Positions 37,302 through 45,307 of a DNA stretch of 64,000 nucleotides are shown one piece after another. The stretch covers positions 1,178,001-1,242,000 of the forward strand of contig CBDFIO010000002.1 of NCBI GenBank assembly GCA_965248155.1, written 5' to 3'. Position numbers and translations under genes: made by a program. This DNA comes from RFSX01 sp965248155. Lineage in GTDB: Bacteria; Bacteroidota; Bacteroidia; Chitinophagales; Saprospiraceae. The notes below the pieces were generated by a model. It searched no databases and was not told the DNA's origin. It saw only the letters and a program-made list of their open reading frames with translations. Every line of letters starts with the position of its first letter. The first letter of the stretch is position 1.

Positions 37302-37374
37302 ATTTTCAATGAATCCAATTACATCTGCGCTGGAAATACAAAATGACTTTTTCAAAGTCTCTTTCATCACTCAT

Positions 37375-37406
37375 AAAATAATCAAAAACTACTTTTTGAT
37401 TATTTT
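37375..37406. terminator. Strong bidirectional hairpin (14-bp stem)
   Basis: AAAATAATCAAAAA (37375-37388) pairs perfectly with TTTTTGATTATTTT (37393-37406) around the loop CTAC. The T/A-rich ends make it a terminator in either direction. It lies between the two att-like repeats. Confidence 0.7.
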
Positions 37407-37410
37407 CTCA

Positions 37411-37449
37411 GCAATAAAAAACAGACACAAAGTGTCTGTTTTTTATTGC
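37411..37449. terminator. Perfect 18-bp hairpin next to the tRNA fragment
   Basis: GCAATAAAAAACAGACAC (37411-37428) pairs perfectly with GTGTCTGTTTTTTATTGC (37432-37449) around three A residues. On the minus strand it begins directly after the tRNA-like 3' end, so it is probably the original terminator of the tRNA transcript. It overlaps the start of the second att-like repeat by two bases. Confidence 0.8.
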
Positions 37450-37474
37450 TTGTCGGGATGACAGGATTTGAACC
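37448..37474 (-). repeat. tRNA 3'-end fragment / att-like direct repeat, copy 2
   Basis: Read on the minus strand, GGTTCAAATCCTGTCATCCC followed by GACA is the T-loop, T-stem 3' half and acceptor 3' half of a tRNA whose acceptor would start CGGGATG (a tRNA-Pro-like end, from memory). The 5' T-stem bases do not pair (TAAGG instead of ACAGG), so the tRNA is cut at the T-arm. The first 22 bp match copy 1. It lies 161 bp before the integrase ATG, consistent with an attachment-site end. Confidence 0.7.
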
Positions 37475-37568
37475 TTACTCTACTGTACTCTTCTGTGTCT
37501 TTAAAATCAGGCATTAACATATTATTAAATCTTACAATGTGACCCCCAAGCTCACCAGCGAGTAAGAA

Positions 37569-37600
37569 AAACGACCCCCAAACTTGATTAGGGGTCGTTT
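37569..37600. terminator. Hairpin just upstream of the integrase gene
   Basis: AAACGACCCC (37569-37578) pairs with GGGGTCGTTT (37591-37600) around a 12-nt loop. It overlaps an in-frame TTG at 37584, which argues for ATG 37635 as the integrase start. It may insulate the integrase gene from flanking transcription. Confidence 0.7.
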
Positions 37601-37634
37601 AAATAGTAAATTTATATTGCGTAATATAATTTCA

Positions 37635-39017
37635 ATGCCTCGTTCGATAAAGATACCTAAAGTAAGGCTAAACCTCAAGGTTAACCCTCCAGACCCTAAT
37701 TCAAAAAAAGGGAAGAATCAAAAGAAATATACCAAGCAAGAATTAGTCAAGCTCAGAAAGATACCTTCTCTTGTTTATGCTGTTTTCAGATACAATGGCT
37801 TTAAGCTGAAATACTCAACTGGTGAAAAAGTTATTCCTAAAGAATGGGATAATAAACTTGAAGAAATAGAAAACAATCCTGCATTCAAGGACTATCAGCT
37901 CAAGCTTGAGCTAAATGAAAGACTAATTAGTCTAAAGAAAATTATAACTAAGATTTTCATAGAAAACAATTACGGTGATATTTCAACTGAAGATTTCAAG
38001 CTAGAGATTGATAAAAGAACCGGTAAAGCATCACCTAGAATCATACATGAAATTGAAAAGAATAAGAAACCTAGCTTTTTTGAATTTCTCAAAGATTATA
38101 TCAAGTTAAGAAAGGAATCTCCCACTATTTCTAGAGGAACCTGGAAAGTAGAACAAACATGCTACAACCATCTTATAGATTATGCATCTAATACAGATTA
38201 CATAGTTGACTTTGATTCGCTTGATTGGAAATTTCGGAAATCATTTGAGAACTGGATGTACAACAAAAAGAACCATAGTATTAACTATGCTGCCAAGATG
38301 ATAACGACATTAACCCAATTCTTAAATGAAGCGGGTAGGGAAGGTTTATATGATTCTTCAATTACTGAATCTAAGGGCTGGCATATTAAGAAAAAGCCAA
38401 CAATGAAGTTTGCTTTAACCTTTGACGAATTAGAACAACTTGTTGATTATGATTTCACTCAGGATGAAAGATTAGAGAGAATTAGAGATTTGTTCATCAT
38501 TGCTTCATACTCTGGCATGAGATATAGTGATTTTAGTCGAATCACTCCAGAACATATTATAATAGATGAAGGGATTGAGTTAATTGAAATTATGGCTCAG
38601 AAAACAGATGAATATGTAACTATACCACTATTTCCGGAACTAAAGTCTATGCTGATAAAATATGAGTTCAACCCCCCAAAACCTTCAAATCAAAAGTTCA
38701 ACGATTATATAAAAGAGGTTTGCCATGAGGTTGGATTAAATAGAATTATCAACTATGCTACTTTTAACGGGGGTAAAAGAAAAGACCATTCAGACCCGGT
38801 TTATAAAATAGTCGCTAGTCACGTCGGGAGGCGCTCGTTTTGTACTAACTTTTCTCTTCTGGGAATCCCTGCGATTAATTTAATGAAAATCTCAGGACAC
38901 TCAACTGAATCTCAATTCATGAAATATATATGTGTTGATAATAGACAAAATGCTATAGTTATGTCAAAGTTGATAAGTGAAAAAATGGCTGAACGGAGAA
39001 AATTGAAAGTGGTATGA
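37635..39017 (+). CDS. Tyrosine-type site-specific recombinase (integrase)
   Basis: Protein of 460 aa from ATG 37635, the Bacteroidota long-integrase layout. An arm-binding N-terminal domain (SLVYAVFRYNGFKLKYSTGE, IPKEWD) and a SAM-like core-binding domain (SFFEFLKDYIKLRKE, then KMITTLTQFLNEAG) precede the catalytic domain. Catalytic residues visible are Arg in YSGMRYSDFSRI, Lys in AQKTDEYVTIP, His-x-x-Arg in SHVGRRSFCTN, His in ISGHSTESQF and Tyr in FMKYICVDN. All five are present, so it is probably active. Its position beside the tRNA 3'-end fragments marks it as the integrase of a mobile island. Confidence 0.92.
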   Translation: MPRSIKIPKVRLNLKVNPPDPNSKKGKNQKKYTKQELVKLRKIPSLVYAVFRYNGFKLKYSTGEKVIPKEWDNKLEEIENNPAFKDYQLKLELNERLISLKKIITKIFIENNYGDISTEDFKLEIDKRTGKASPRIIHEIEKNKKPSFFEFLKDYIKLRKESPTISRGTWKVEQTCYNHLIDYASNTDYIVDFDSLDWKFRKSFENWMYNKKNHSINYAAKMITTLTQFLNEAGREGLYDSSITESKGWHIKKKPTMKFALTFDELEQLVDYDFTQDERLERIRDLFIIASYSGMRYSDFSRITPEHIIIDEGIELIEIMAQKTDEYVTIPLFPELKSMLIKYEFNPPKPSNQKFNDYIKEVCHEVGLNRIINYATFNGGKRKDHSDPVYKIVASHVGRRSFCTNFSLLGIPAINLMKISGHSTESQFMKYICVDNRQNAIVMSKLISEKMAERRKLKVV

Positions 39018-39639
39018 TGGAAACAGAAACAATTCCGTGTAATTTTTTTTCAGCTTGCACAAGTAAACTAAAACAGGATGACAAGTCTTGCTTTAATAAG
39101 AATGTCCTGTTTATAAGGAATGGACTGAAAATTTAGAGCAATTTATTGAGGATAACAAGTTTGTAGAAGAACAGGTTAATATAGAAATAATAGACAATGA
39201 GCTGTCAGAGATTAAGACCATTTATAATAGATTAAAATACTGGGAAGAAAATTATTTTACACCTTACTTTGAAGTTTTCCTAGAATTTGAACCAAATAGA
39301 AAAAGAAGCGATTTAGAACGTTTTCAATTTGCAAGTATGTTTGGAGCTAAACAAGGATCTTGCACAGCACTAAAAATTCCGACATCTATTTTTGTTAAAT
39401 ATTTTGAAGACTTCATGAATGATTCAGATTACAAATATTTCATGTACATATTTAATTCCAAGGAATGGTTAAAGTACCTTGTCCGAAAAGAAAATTGGGA
39501 AGATAAACTAAAATCTAAATTTCCTGAACAACATTTAAGGGTTGGAATTAATAAGATAAATGCGTTTAAGTTAAATGCTTACAATTTGTTTAATGAAGGT
39601 TTAGATATTTGTAGGTCTTCAAACCAAAGTGGACAATAA
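39014..39639 (+). pseudogene. Unknown gene after the integrase, frameshifted near 39100
   Basis: ATG 39014 overlaps the integrase stop (ATGA). The frame reads MMETETIPCNFFSACTSKLK, then QDDKSCFNKN, and stops at 39134. A second frame open from 39100 to 39639 reads CPVYKEWTENLEQFIEDNKF and continues without a break to SSNQSGQ. One missing A near AAGAATGTCC (39098-39107) would join them as CFNKKCPVYKEW, with four Cys in the first 33 residues. The joined product would be about 208 aa. I recognise no family. The overlap with the integrase suggests an accessory protein of the same mobile element. Confidence 0.6.
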
Positions 39640-39654
39640 GTGAATAAAATTAAG

Positions 39655-40690
39655 TTAACGTGAGTTCGACGTAAGGAAGTGGAAAAATAGGATAAAAAGA
39701 AAGAGCAATTTTGTTTATCTTAATAGTTGATAATCAATTAATTAAAACAAAAAAGCTCTACTATGAAAGATAGTCAAATTATTGCAATTTTCTGTGCTTT
39801 CGATGATTTTTTCACCGATTTTGATCACTTTTAAAAATCTCATACCCTAGAGGGAAAGAAAAATCGACGGAATCGTACCTGCAGGTTATCCATGAGCGAG
39901 GTGATGAGCATCATCGTATTTTTTCATATGAGTGGATACCGTTGCTTTAAGCACTTTTACCAGAATCATGTCTGCCAACATATGCGCGGCTATTTTCCCA
40001 ATCTGGTATCTTATAATCGGATGGTGGAGTTGCAAACCAAAGCGGTCCTACCATTAGCCTTGTTTGTAAAGATGTACCGAATGGGTAAATGTAGTGGGAT
40101 ATCCTTTATTGATTCAACCAGTATCCGGGTCTGTCACAATCGAAGGATTCATTCCCACAAGGTGTTTGCTGGACTGGCCAAACGAGGCAAGACTTCAAAG
40201 GGTTGGTTTTATGGTTTCAAACTTCATCTGGTTCATAATGACCGGGGCGAAGTGATTGATTTTCAACTCACTCCGGGCAATGTGCATGATAATGCCGTAT
40301 TGAAGTGTAAACGGTTTATGAAGAAGGTCTATGGCCGGTTGTTCGGTGATAAAGGCTATATTGTCAACAAGCAAATCTTTGACACTCTTTTCTTGAGAGG
40401 TATTCATTTGATTACTAAGTTGAGACGGAATATGAAATCCAAAATGATTACACCCCTACAGGATGCTCTTCTGCTCCGAAAACTTGCTATCTCTGAAACC
40501 ATTATTGACCAACTCAAAAATATTTCACAGATCGAACATACAAGGCATCGTTCCTTTGCCGGATTTTTCGTCAATATACTTGGTGGACTTTGTGCCTACG
40601 GGTTTAAAGAATCTAAACCCTCCATTTATAAGAATCTGGTCGATACCAAACAACTCCTTTTGGCCTAGTCTTACATCGAACTCACGTTAA
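39655..40690 (+). mobile_element. IS982-family-like insertion sequence
   Basis: A 1036-bp element bounded by near-identical 20-bp inverted ends: TTAACGTGAGTTCGACGTAA at 39655-39674 and its complement with one change (ACGT to ATGT) at 40671-40690. It encodes one DDE transposase on the plus strand. The ends and single-ORF size fit IS982-type elements. I see no clear target duplication. Its right end abuts an IS3-type transposase fragment, so it inserted into older mobile DNA. Confidence 0.8.
39763..40668 (+). pseudogene. IS982-type transposase with an in-frame stop at codon 24
   Basis: The frame from ATG 39763 would encode 301 aa, the normal IS982 length. It is interrupted by TAA at 39832-39834 (MKDSQIIAIFCAFDDFFTDF, then DHF, stop, KSHTLEGKKNRRNR). 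Past the stop the frame is open to 40668. DDE-domain landmarks are FIDSTSIRVCHNRR (first Asp), KGWFYGFKLHLVHNDRG, and GDKGYIVNKQI (second Asp region). An internal start such as the ATG at 39892 would drop the first 43 residues including part of the DNA-binding region. The element is therefore probably unable to move unless the stop is read through or is an error. Confidence 0.8.
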
Positions 40691-40822
40691 TATAGTCGAT
40701 AGGTAATACCATCTCCAGCCAATGATTTTGAAATAAGTAAAATCAGTTTGCCACATTTGATTGACAGTTGTTGTTTTGTCTTTAAATTCATCTGCGGCAG
40801 ATATCAGATCATAATGAGGAGG
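40691..40822 (-). pseudogene. Fragment of an IS3-type (rve domain) transposase
   Basis: Minus-strand translation gives 44 residues: PPHYDLISAADEFKDKTTT followed by VNQMWQTDFTYFKIIGWRWY and YLSTI. The WQTDFTYFKIIGW-x-WYYLST pattern is the start of the integrase-core (rve) domain of IS3-group orfB transposases, with its first catalytic Asp. The fragment is cut at one end by the IS982-type element (40690) and at the other by the truncated glycosyltransferase gene, giving nested insertions. Confidence 0.8.
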
Positions 40823-41552
40823 GTTTATCAGTCCAGCAGATTCAATATCTCTTACAAATCAAAATGCATGCCTGAGATATCTGGAATTTTTTCCTCAAGC
40901 AAAAAGAAAAATGACTATCATACCGCCACTTTTCAGCCTTCCCGACAATAAGCAAACAACTCCATTACAACTTGATAAAGGGAAAACCCATTTTTGCTAT
41001 TTCGGTTCGTTCTATGAAAATGTAAGATCTCCACTGGCCCTTTTACAATTATTAAGCTTCCTCAAATCCAAGCAAAAAGAAAAATATCAATCTTATCAAT
41101 TTCACATTATTGGACAACAGAGTGCATTCAGTCTGGCAATATTCAATCAATTTCAATATTTGAAAGAAGACATAATATTTCATGGGTTTCTTAACAAATC
41201 GGCAAGCTATAGCATTATATATGAAATGCACTATTTGATTAATATTGGAAACAGTACCAACTATCACTTGCCGAGCAAAGTCGTGGAATATCTATATTTC
41301 AATAAACCATTGATAAACTTGATAAGCATCGACCAGGATTCCAGTCGAAGTTTTCTACATAGCTATCAGGATATGATTAATATAAATCCCAAGGATCTAA
41401 ACAAGGTAAAAGTGAGTTCTCAATTGATCGGTTTTTTAAGTAAAGAAAGACAACAATTTCAAGCTGATCTGGATTCAGTGGCCCCTTATATGCCTGATAG
41501 AATTTGCGAACAGTATATCACTTCTATATCGAAGACTCAAGCAGTTTTTTGA
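40820..41552 (+). pseudogene. Glycosyltransferase gene lacking its 5' part
   Basis: An open frame of 243 residues with no proper start. It reads GFISPADSISLTNQNACLRY, then LEFFPQAKRKMTIIPPLFSL, before the first ATG at 40911. The visible part is the C-terminal half of a GT4-type glycosyltransferase: THFCYFGSFYENVRSP, IIFHGFLNKSASYSIIYEM, then LPSKVVEYLYFNKPLINL where the nucleotide-sugar-binding E-x7-E region lies. The N-terminal acceptor half has been lost where the IS3-type fragment abuts. Its 3' end overlaps the convergent glycosyltransferase by 29 nt, so the two genes were neighbours before the insertion. Confidence 0.75.
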
Positions 41553-42576
41553 AAGAAGCCTCCCAATTCAATTGATATCTAATCTTATAAGCAGCTACTT
41601 CTGTTTTTATAGATGTATAAACGCTTCTGTCTTCTAAAATTAAGTCGATTTTTACAAGAAAATCTTCTAATTGAGCTTTGACCCAAAAGCCCGCCTCATC
41701 ATCTAATTGTTCAGTTAATCCTCCAACTTTAGTCAACATGATGAACATCTCAGCTTGAACACCCATCGAAAAAATACCTGATTGACTTGCTTCGGTATAA
41801 GGCAATACCAATACTTCGTGTGAACTTAGCAAGTGGCCTATTTTTTCTTTGCTTAAATGGCCCTCAATACATTGAATGTTGGGCCTATTGGAAAATCTAC
41901 TTGCTCCTCGCCCCGCTATCGTCAGATTCAACTGATCTCTTTTTTGTAAAGCTTCAACAAACAAATCAAGTCCTTTGTATGCAAGTACTCTACCCAGTAA
42001 AAGGAATTTGGGTTTGGTGCTAAACGTCAGATTATTAATGGCTCCCATATCTAGTAATGGGTGTGGAAGAATAATAATTTTGCCGGGATCAATTTGCATA
42101 GCTTCCCTGGCTTGTTGGGCTGCGAAATCACTTAAAAAGATGATTTTATCAGCTCTCCGGATGCATCTTCTTTGAATGAATTCTACAATTGTACTCTTTT
42201 CTCCAGAATGAGTATTGAAGTCATGAACTGTCACGATGCTTGGAACATTCCTCTTTTTCGCTGAATTAATCCACATAAGATTCCAAGGGTGAAATACAGG
42301 TAGATACAAACTAAGTTTATCGTTATCCAGTTTCAGTTTCTTCAGAATGCTGTCTACTTTTAAGAAAAACAGAATTGAATTCCATATAAAAGAAAAGATA
42401 GAATCAGAATAGCTTTTTACCAGATTTGCCTTCTTTGGAAATTGGTAATCCGAAGACGATGAGAAAAATAATATTGGATTAAGGGATTGAAATTTCTTGC
42501 ACATCGTCAGAGCATATTCCATGCTTCCCGACTTAGTCAGAGCAACTACAATTAATTTTCTACCCTGAAATAACAC
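41524..42576 (-). CDS. GT4 family glycosyltransferase
   Basis: Protein of 350 aa with a GT-B fold. N-terminal Rossmann half: LIVVALTKSGSMEYALTM, then VPSIVTVHDFNTHSGEKS. The C-terminal half starts KPKFLLLGRVLAYKGLDLFVEAL, with the sugar-nucleotide region VLVLPYTEASQSGIFSMGVQAE and LTEQLDDEAGFWV. It probably adds a sugar in polysaccharide or glycolipid assembly; donor and acceptor are not predictable. The start is GTG 42576. It is 26 nt downstream of a TlpA-like lipoprotein gene on the same strand. Together with the broken glycosyltransferase it may be the end of a polysaccharide locus disrupted by the island. Confidence 0.8.
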   Translation of the reverse strand: MLFQGRKLIVVALTKSGSMEYALTMCKKFQSLNPILFFSSSSDYQFPKKANLVKSYSDSIFSFIWNSILFFLKVDSILKKLKLDNDKLSLYLPVFHPWNLMWINSAKKRNVPSIVTVHDFNTHSGEKSTIVEFIQRRCIRRADKIIFLSDFAAQQAREAMQIDPGKIIILPHPLLDMGAINNLTFSTKPKFLLLGRVLAYKGLDLFVEALQKRDQLNLTIAGRGASRFSNRPNIQCIEGHLSKEKIGHLLSSHEVLVLPYTEASQSGIFSMGVQAEMFIMLTKVGGLTEQLDDEAGFWVKAQLEDFLVKIDLILEDRSVYTSIKTEVAAYKIRYQLNWEASFKKLLESSI

Positions 42577-42602
42577 CAGCGGTTTTAATTATTAAGTCTG
42601 AA

Positions 42603-44102
42603 TTACTTTCTTTTTGCTCTATCTCGTTCAATCATTATATCAATCTGATTGATTTTAAGATTCTTTGCTATTATCGTGCCCTCTTTATTCAATACATATA
42701 CTTCGGGTGTCACATCCACGTAATACTTCGCGTATATTGATCTGTTCGATGGATCAAAGACATTGGTGAAATTCATATTGCTCTTTTCAATATAGGCTTT
42801 CCATTCTTCCTCATCAGTATCTAATGCAATGGCAAAAACATCAATGTCCTTGTTTTTATTTTCATTATACCACTTAACCAATTTTGGAGTTTGTTCCATA
42901 CAATGTTCACAAGTCGGGTTAAACATATAGACAATAAGATAATCCGCTGTGTGTTTGTAAAGTTCTTCGGTGCTGCCATCCGGTCCTGTTGAGATAACAT
43001 TTGGCCCTTTTTGGCCAAGTAAGCTTTGCCCCATTTCATTGGCTCGGTTCTGAATAGCATAGACTTCCATAGAATCTGACCAAAATGCTCTGTCTCTGGT
43101 AAAGTAGTTTCTAGCCATATTGACAAAAACAGCTTCAGGATCCATTAAAGTGCATTTTGCCGGTTCATATTGGATGACAATCCAATTGGCGAAGAATTTG
43201 AAATACTCCGGATAGGCAAGACTTTTTTCAATTAACATTCTTGAAGAAGAGAAAATAGAATCCTGATTTTGTGCAGTAAGTTCTGTTATATATCTTTTTA
43301 ATTTATTAAAAATAACAGGTGTCCTTATTAATCTGCTGTCATTAAAATCTACATTATCCCAAAACTCTTTTCTGAAGTAATAAACTTTTGTATCATCGGG
43401 AAGTTCGTTCCTCACTTTAGGATTCTGGCCGGCTTTTTTAAATTTCGTAAATAAGAGATCCGGGTATTCATTATACAATTTGTCTAAATAATCCTGTCGT
43501 TCTTGTTCAAGGATTGTTTTTTTCTTGAATAATTCTCTGTGTTCTAAAGTACCATCCTGGTAGTTGGCCAATTTGGTAACAATTGATTTGTGTCTTGAAC
43601 TAAAGTCATTTTCAAACTTTAATGATTCATAGTATTTTTCATTCTCATCACTCCCTTTTATCTTAATAGTATTAACGACATCAACTGGATTTACTTGTAC
43701 TTCAAACTTTTGATCCTCACCTAAAAGAAATTGGAGGTATTGATTATTCCCAAGCGACAAATAGTATAAGCCTTGTACATAGCCATCACTTTTTTTGATT
43801 CTAATTTGTCCTTTATTATTCGCTTGAACTGAGTCAGCAAGAAAATGTCCCTCTGCATAAAATCCGATGATTTTGTAAAACCCGGCTGTCAATCCCTCAA
43901 TGTTAAAACTGATATCGGCTGGTCCACCTTTTATTGGGTCCGGCAATTTATATACTACTGTTTCTCCATTATTCTCATTGCCATTAGATTGAGAGGCCAA
44001 TGAATTTGGATCTTCCCCCGATGGATCTTGAGTCTCTTGGGAACTTGGAGATGCTGAACAGCTATAAAGTAAAATAATAAAGAAGAAAAGACATATTCTC
44101 AT
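42603..44102 (-). CDS. TlpA-like thioredoxin-fold lipoprotein
   Basis: Protein of 499 aa with a lipoprotein signal (FFIILLYSCSASPSS). The N-terminal ~120 mature residues are a DUF4369-like beta domain (DISFNIEGLTAGFYKIIGFY). A helical middle domain (DUF5106-like) leads to a thioredoxin-like fold at residues ~370-490. The active site is C-E-H-C in YMFNPTCEHCMEQTPKL, and a cis-Pro region is seen in VDVTPEVYVLNKEG. TlpA-like proteins of this class act as envelope thiol-disulfide reductases, often in outer-membrane protein or cytochrome assembly. It ends close to the GT4 gene and starts 46 nt from the first IS1 copy. Confidence 0.8.
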   Translation of the reverse strand: MRICLFFFIILLYSCSASPSSQETQDPSGEDPNSLASQSNGNENNGETVVYKLPDPIKGGPADISFNIEGLTAGFYKIIGFYAEGHFLADSVQANNKGQIRIKKSDGYVQGLYYLSLGNNQYLQFLLGEDQKFEVQVNPVDVVNTIKIKGSDENEKYYESLKFENDFSSRHKSIVTKLANYQDGTLEHRELFKKKTILEQERQDYLDKLYNEYPDLLFTKFKKAGQNPKVRNELPDDTKVYYFRKEFWDNVDFNDSRLIRTPVIFNKLKRYITELTAQNQDSIFSSSRMLIEKSLAYPEYFKFFANWIVIQYEPAKCTLMDPEAVFVNMARNYFTRDRAFWSDSMEVYAIQNRANEMGQSLLGQKGPNVISTGPDGSTEELYKHTADYLIVYMFNPTCEHCMEQTPKLVKWYNENKNKDIDVFAIALDTDEEEWKAYIEKSNMNFTNVFDPSNRSIYAKYYVDVTPEVYVLNKEGTIIAKNLKINQIDIMIERDRAKRK

Positions 44103-44148
44103 ATTCAGAATTTATGTAAAGTTAACTGTGTGAAATAATATCAAATAA

Positions 44149-44971
44149 TGGGTGCTGGGTCAAATAGGCTGATGATCTCCATAAGTTCCTGATTTATAAT
44201 AGTATTTTTCGATGTACATACCAATGACATTATCGTGAATCTGTTCATTTTTGGAAAAGCAAATGGTTTTTCTATTAAGACGTTTGATATGCGTTCTAAA
44301 ATTCAAGTTTTTCCGTTCTATTTTCCAAGTCAAATCTTTCCCAATAGTATGTAAGCTTTTTGGCAATGACCTACTATAAGCTCCCCAATCATCCGTATAA
44401 TAGTCACCAATGGGAATGTCTTTAAGAAGATCCAGAAGTTTTTCAAAGCTCTCATCGGTACGCTTTCCATTAACCCAAGCCAAAATCATCCCGGAATGCT
44501 TATCCATCGCATACCAAGTCCACCTTTGATTCGCCTTACTGCCAACATAAGACCAAAACTCATCTGCCTCTGCTGTATAGTGAAAACTTACTGCCAAATT
44601 ATCAAGGCTTTGAACTTCTTCCTTGTTCAATAGATAAGGGTTCACTTGAAGCGTTTTTTTTTAAGTGAGCTATCACCGTATTTTTATTGATCCCTAAAAT
44701 CCTTGCTGTATCTCGAACCCCTGAACTATTGAGAATTAATGAGTCAATTTGTTCTTTAACACCGGGCTCTCTGGCTTTATAGCTATAGCTAAGTTGAAAA
44801 CTCTTTTTGCAGACTTTACAACGCCAACGTTGTCTCCCGTTTTCTCTATGACCATTCTTTTGAAGGTCAGTACAATTGCAATGGGGACAAGTAATAGTAG
44901 TAGTAGTAGTAGTAGTAGTAGTATGTTCCATGTGCTAATATAAGAAACTCAACCTATTTAAACCACTATCA
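44149..44971 (-). mobile_element. IS1-family element, copy 1 (transposase frameshifted)
   Basis: An 823-bp element with imperfect inverted ends (GGTTTAAATAGGTTGA versus GGGTCAAATAGGCTGA). It is nearly identical to copy 2 at 47812-48645. It differs by one extra A in a homopolymer (9 versus 8 on the coding strand, 44656-44664) and by two TATAGC hexamers fewer. The transposase is on the minus strand. The right end cuts a DUF4105 gene. I see no target-site duplication, so adjacent deletion is likely. Confidence 0.85.
44160..44931 (-). pseudogene. IS1-type transposase, out of frame in copy 1
   Basis: Two overlapping frames encode the parts: an N-terminal zinc-finger/HTH part of 109 aa (44602-44931; CPHCNCTDLQKNGHRENGRQ, then C-x-x-C) and a DDE catalytic part (44160-44645; DKHSGMILAWVNGK, YTDDWGAYSRSL, VIGMYIEKYYY). 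In copy 2 these are one 260-aa protein. Here nine A residues replace eight, so the catalytic part is in the +1 frame relative to the N-terminal frame. Production of the fused protein would need +1 shifting or transcript slippage by one A. Confidence 0.8.
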
Positions 44972-45303
44972 ATCTTTTTTATTCGATAATAGGATAGAAA
45001 AGAAGAAAATCTTTGTTTTACTAGTTTGTATTTTTGTTTTCCTAGAAGAACTTTAACTAAAAAGTTCGTTTCTGAACTATCATAAGCACCAAAATTGTAG
45101 ACATAATCTATTCTTTTATCTTTATTGTGTATTCTCAGGGCGCTGTGACCAAACATATTGTTTATTGATTCACTGCTTTTACAAGTAATTAGGGACACGT
45201 TGAAACCTTTTTCAACAACAATATTGCTTTTTTCACAAAAAAGTTTTTCCCCATAAAAAAAAGAAAAGAATATAAGTATTATTTGTTTTATTTTGGGTGG
45301 CAT
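44972..45303 (-). pseudogene. DUF4105 (Lnb-like) protein gene, truncated by IS1 copy 1
   Basis: About 111 residues remain from ATG 45303: a signal peptide (IILIFFSFFYGEKLFCEKS) and the DUF4105 opening with SLITCKSSESINNMFGHSAL, RIHNKDKRIDYVYNFGAYD and GKQKYKLVKQRFSSFLSYY. The last residues before the IS1 end are RIKKID; the stop then lies in IS1 sequence. The family usually has 350 or more residues, so most is lost. DUF4105 proteins are envelope proteins related to the lacto-N-biosidase N-terminal domain. The gene is 4 nt downstream of the outer-membrane protein gene. Confidence 0.75.
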
Positions 45304-45307
45304 GAAT

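Noticed and set aside
37584..37634. TTG start for the integrase
   Set aside because: It lies inside a 10-bp hairpin and adds residues not typical of the family; ATG 37635 is preferred.
40748..40951. 67-aa plus-strand ORF
   Set aside because: Half of it is antisense to the IS3-type fragment and half out of frame with the glycosyltransferase; a shadow frame.
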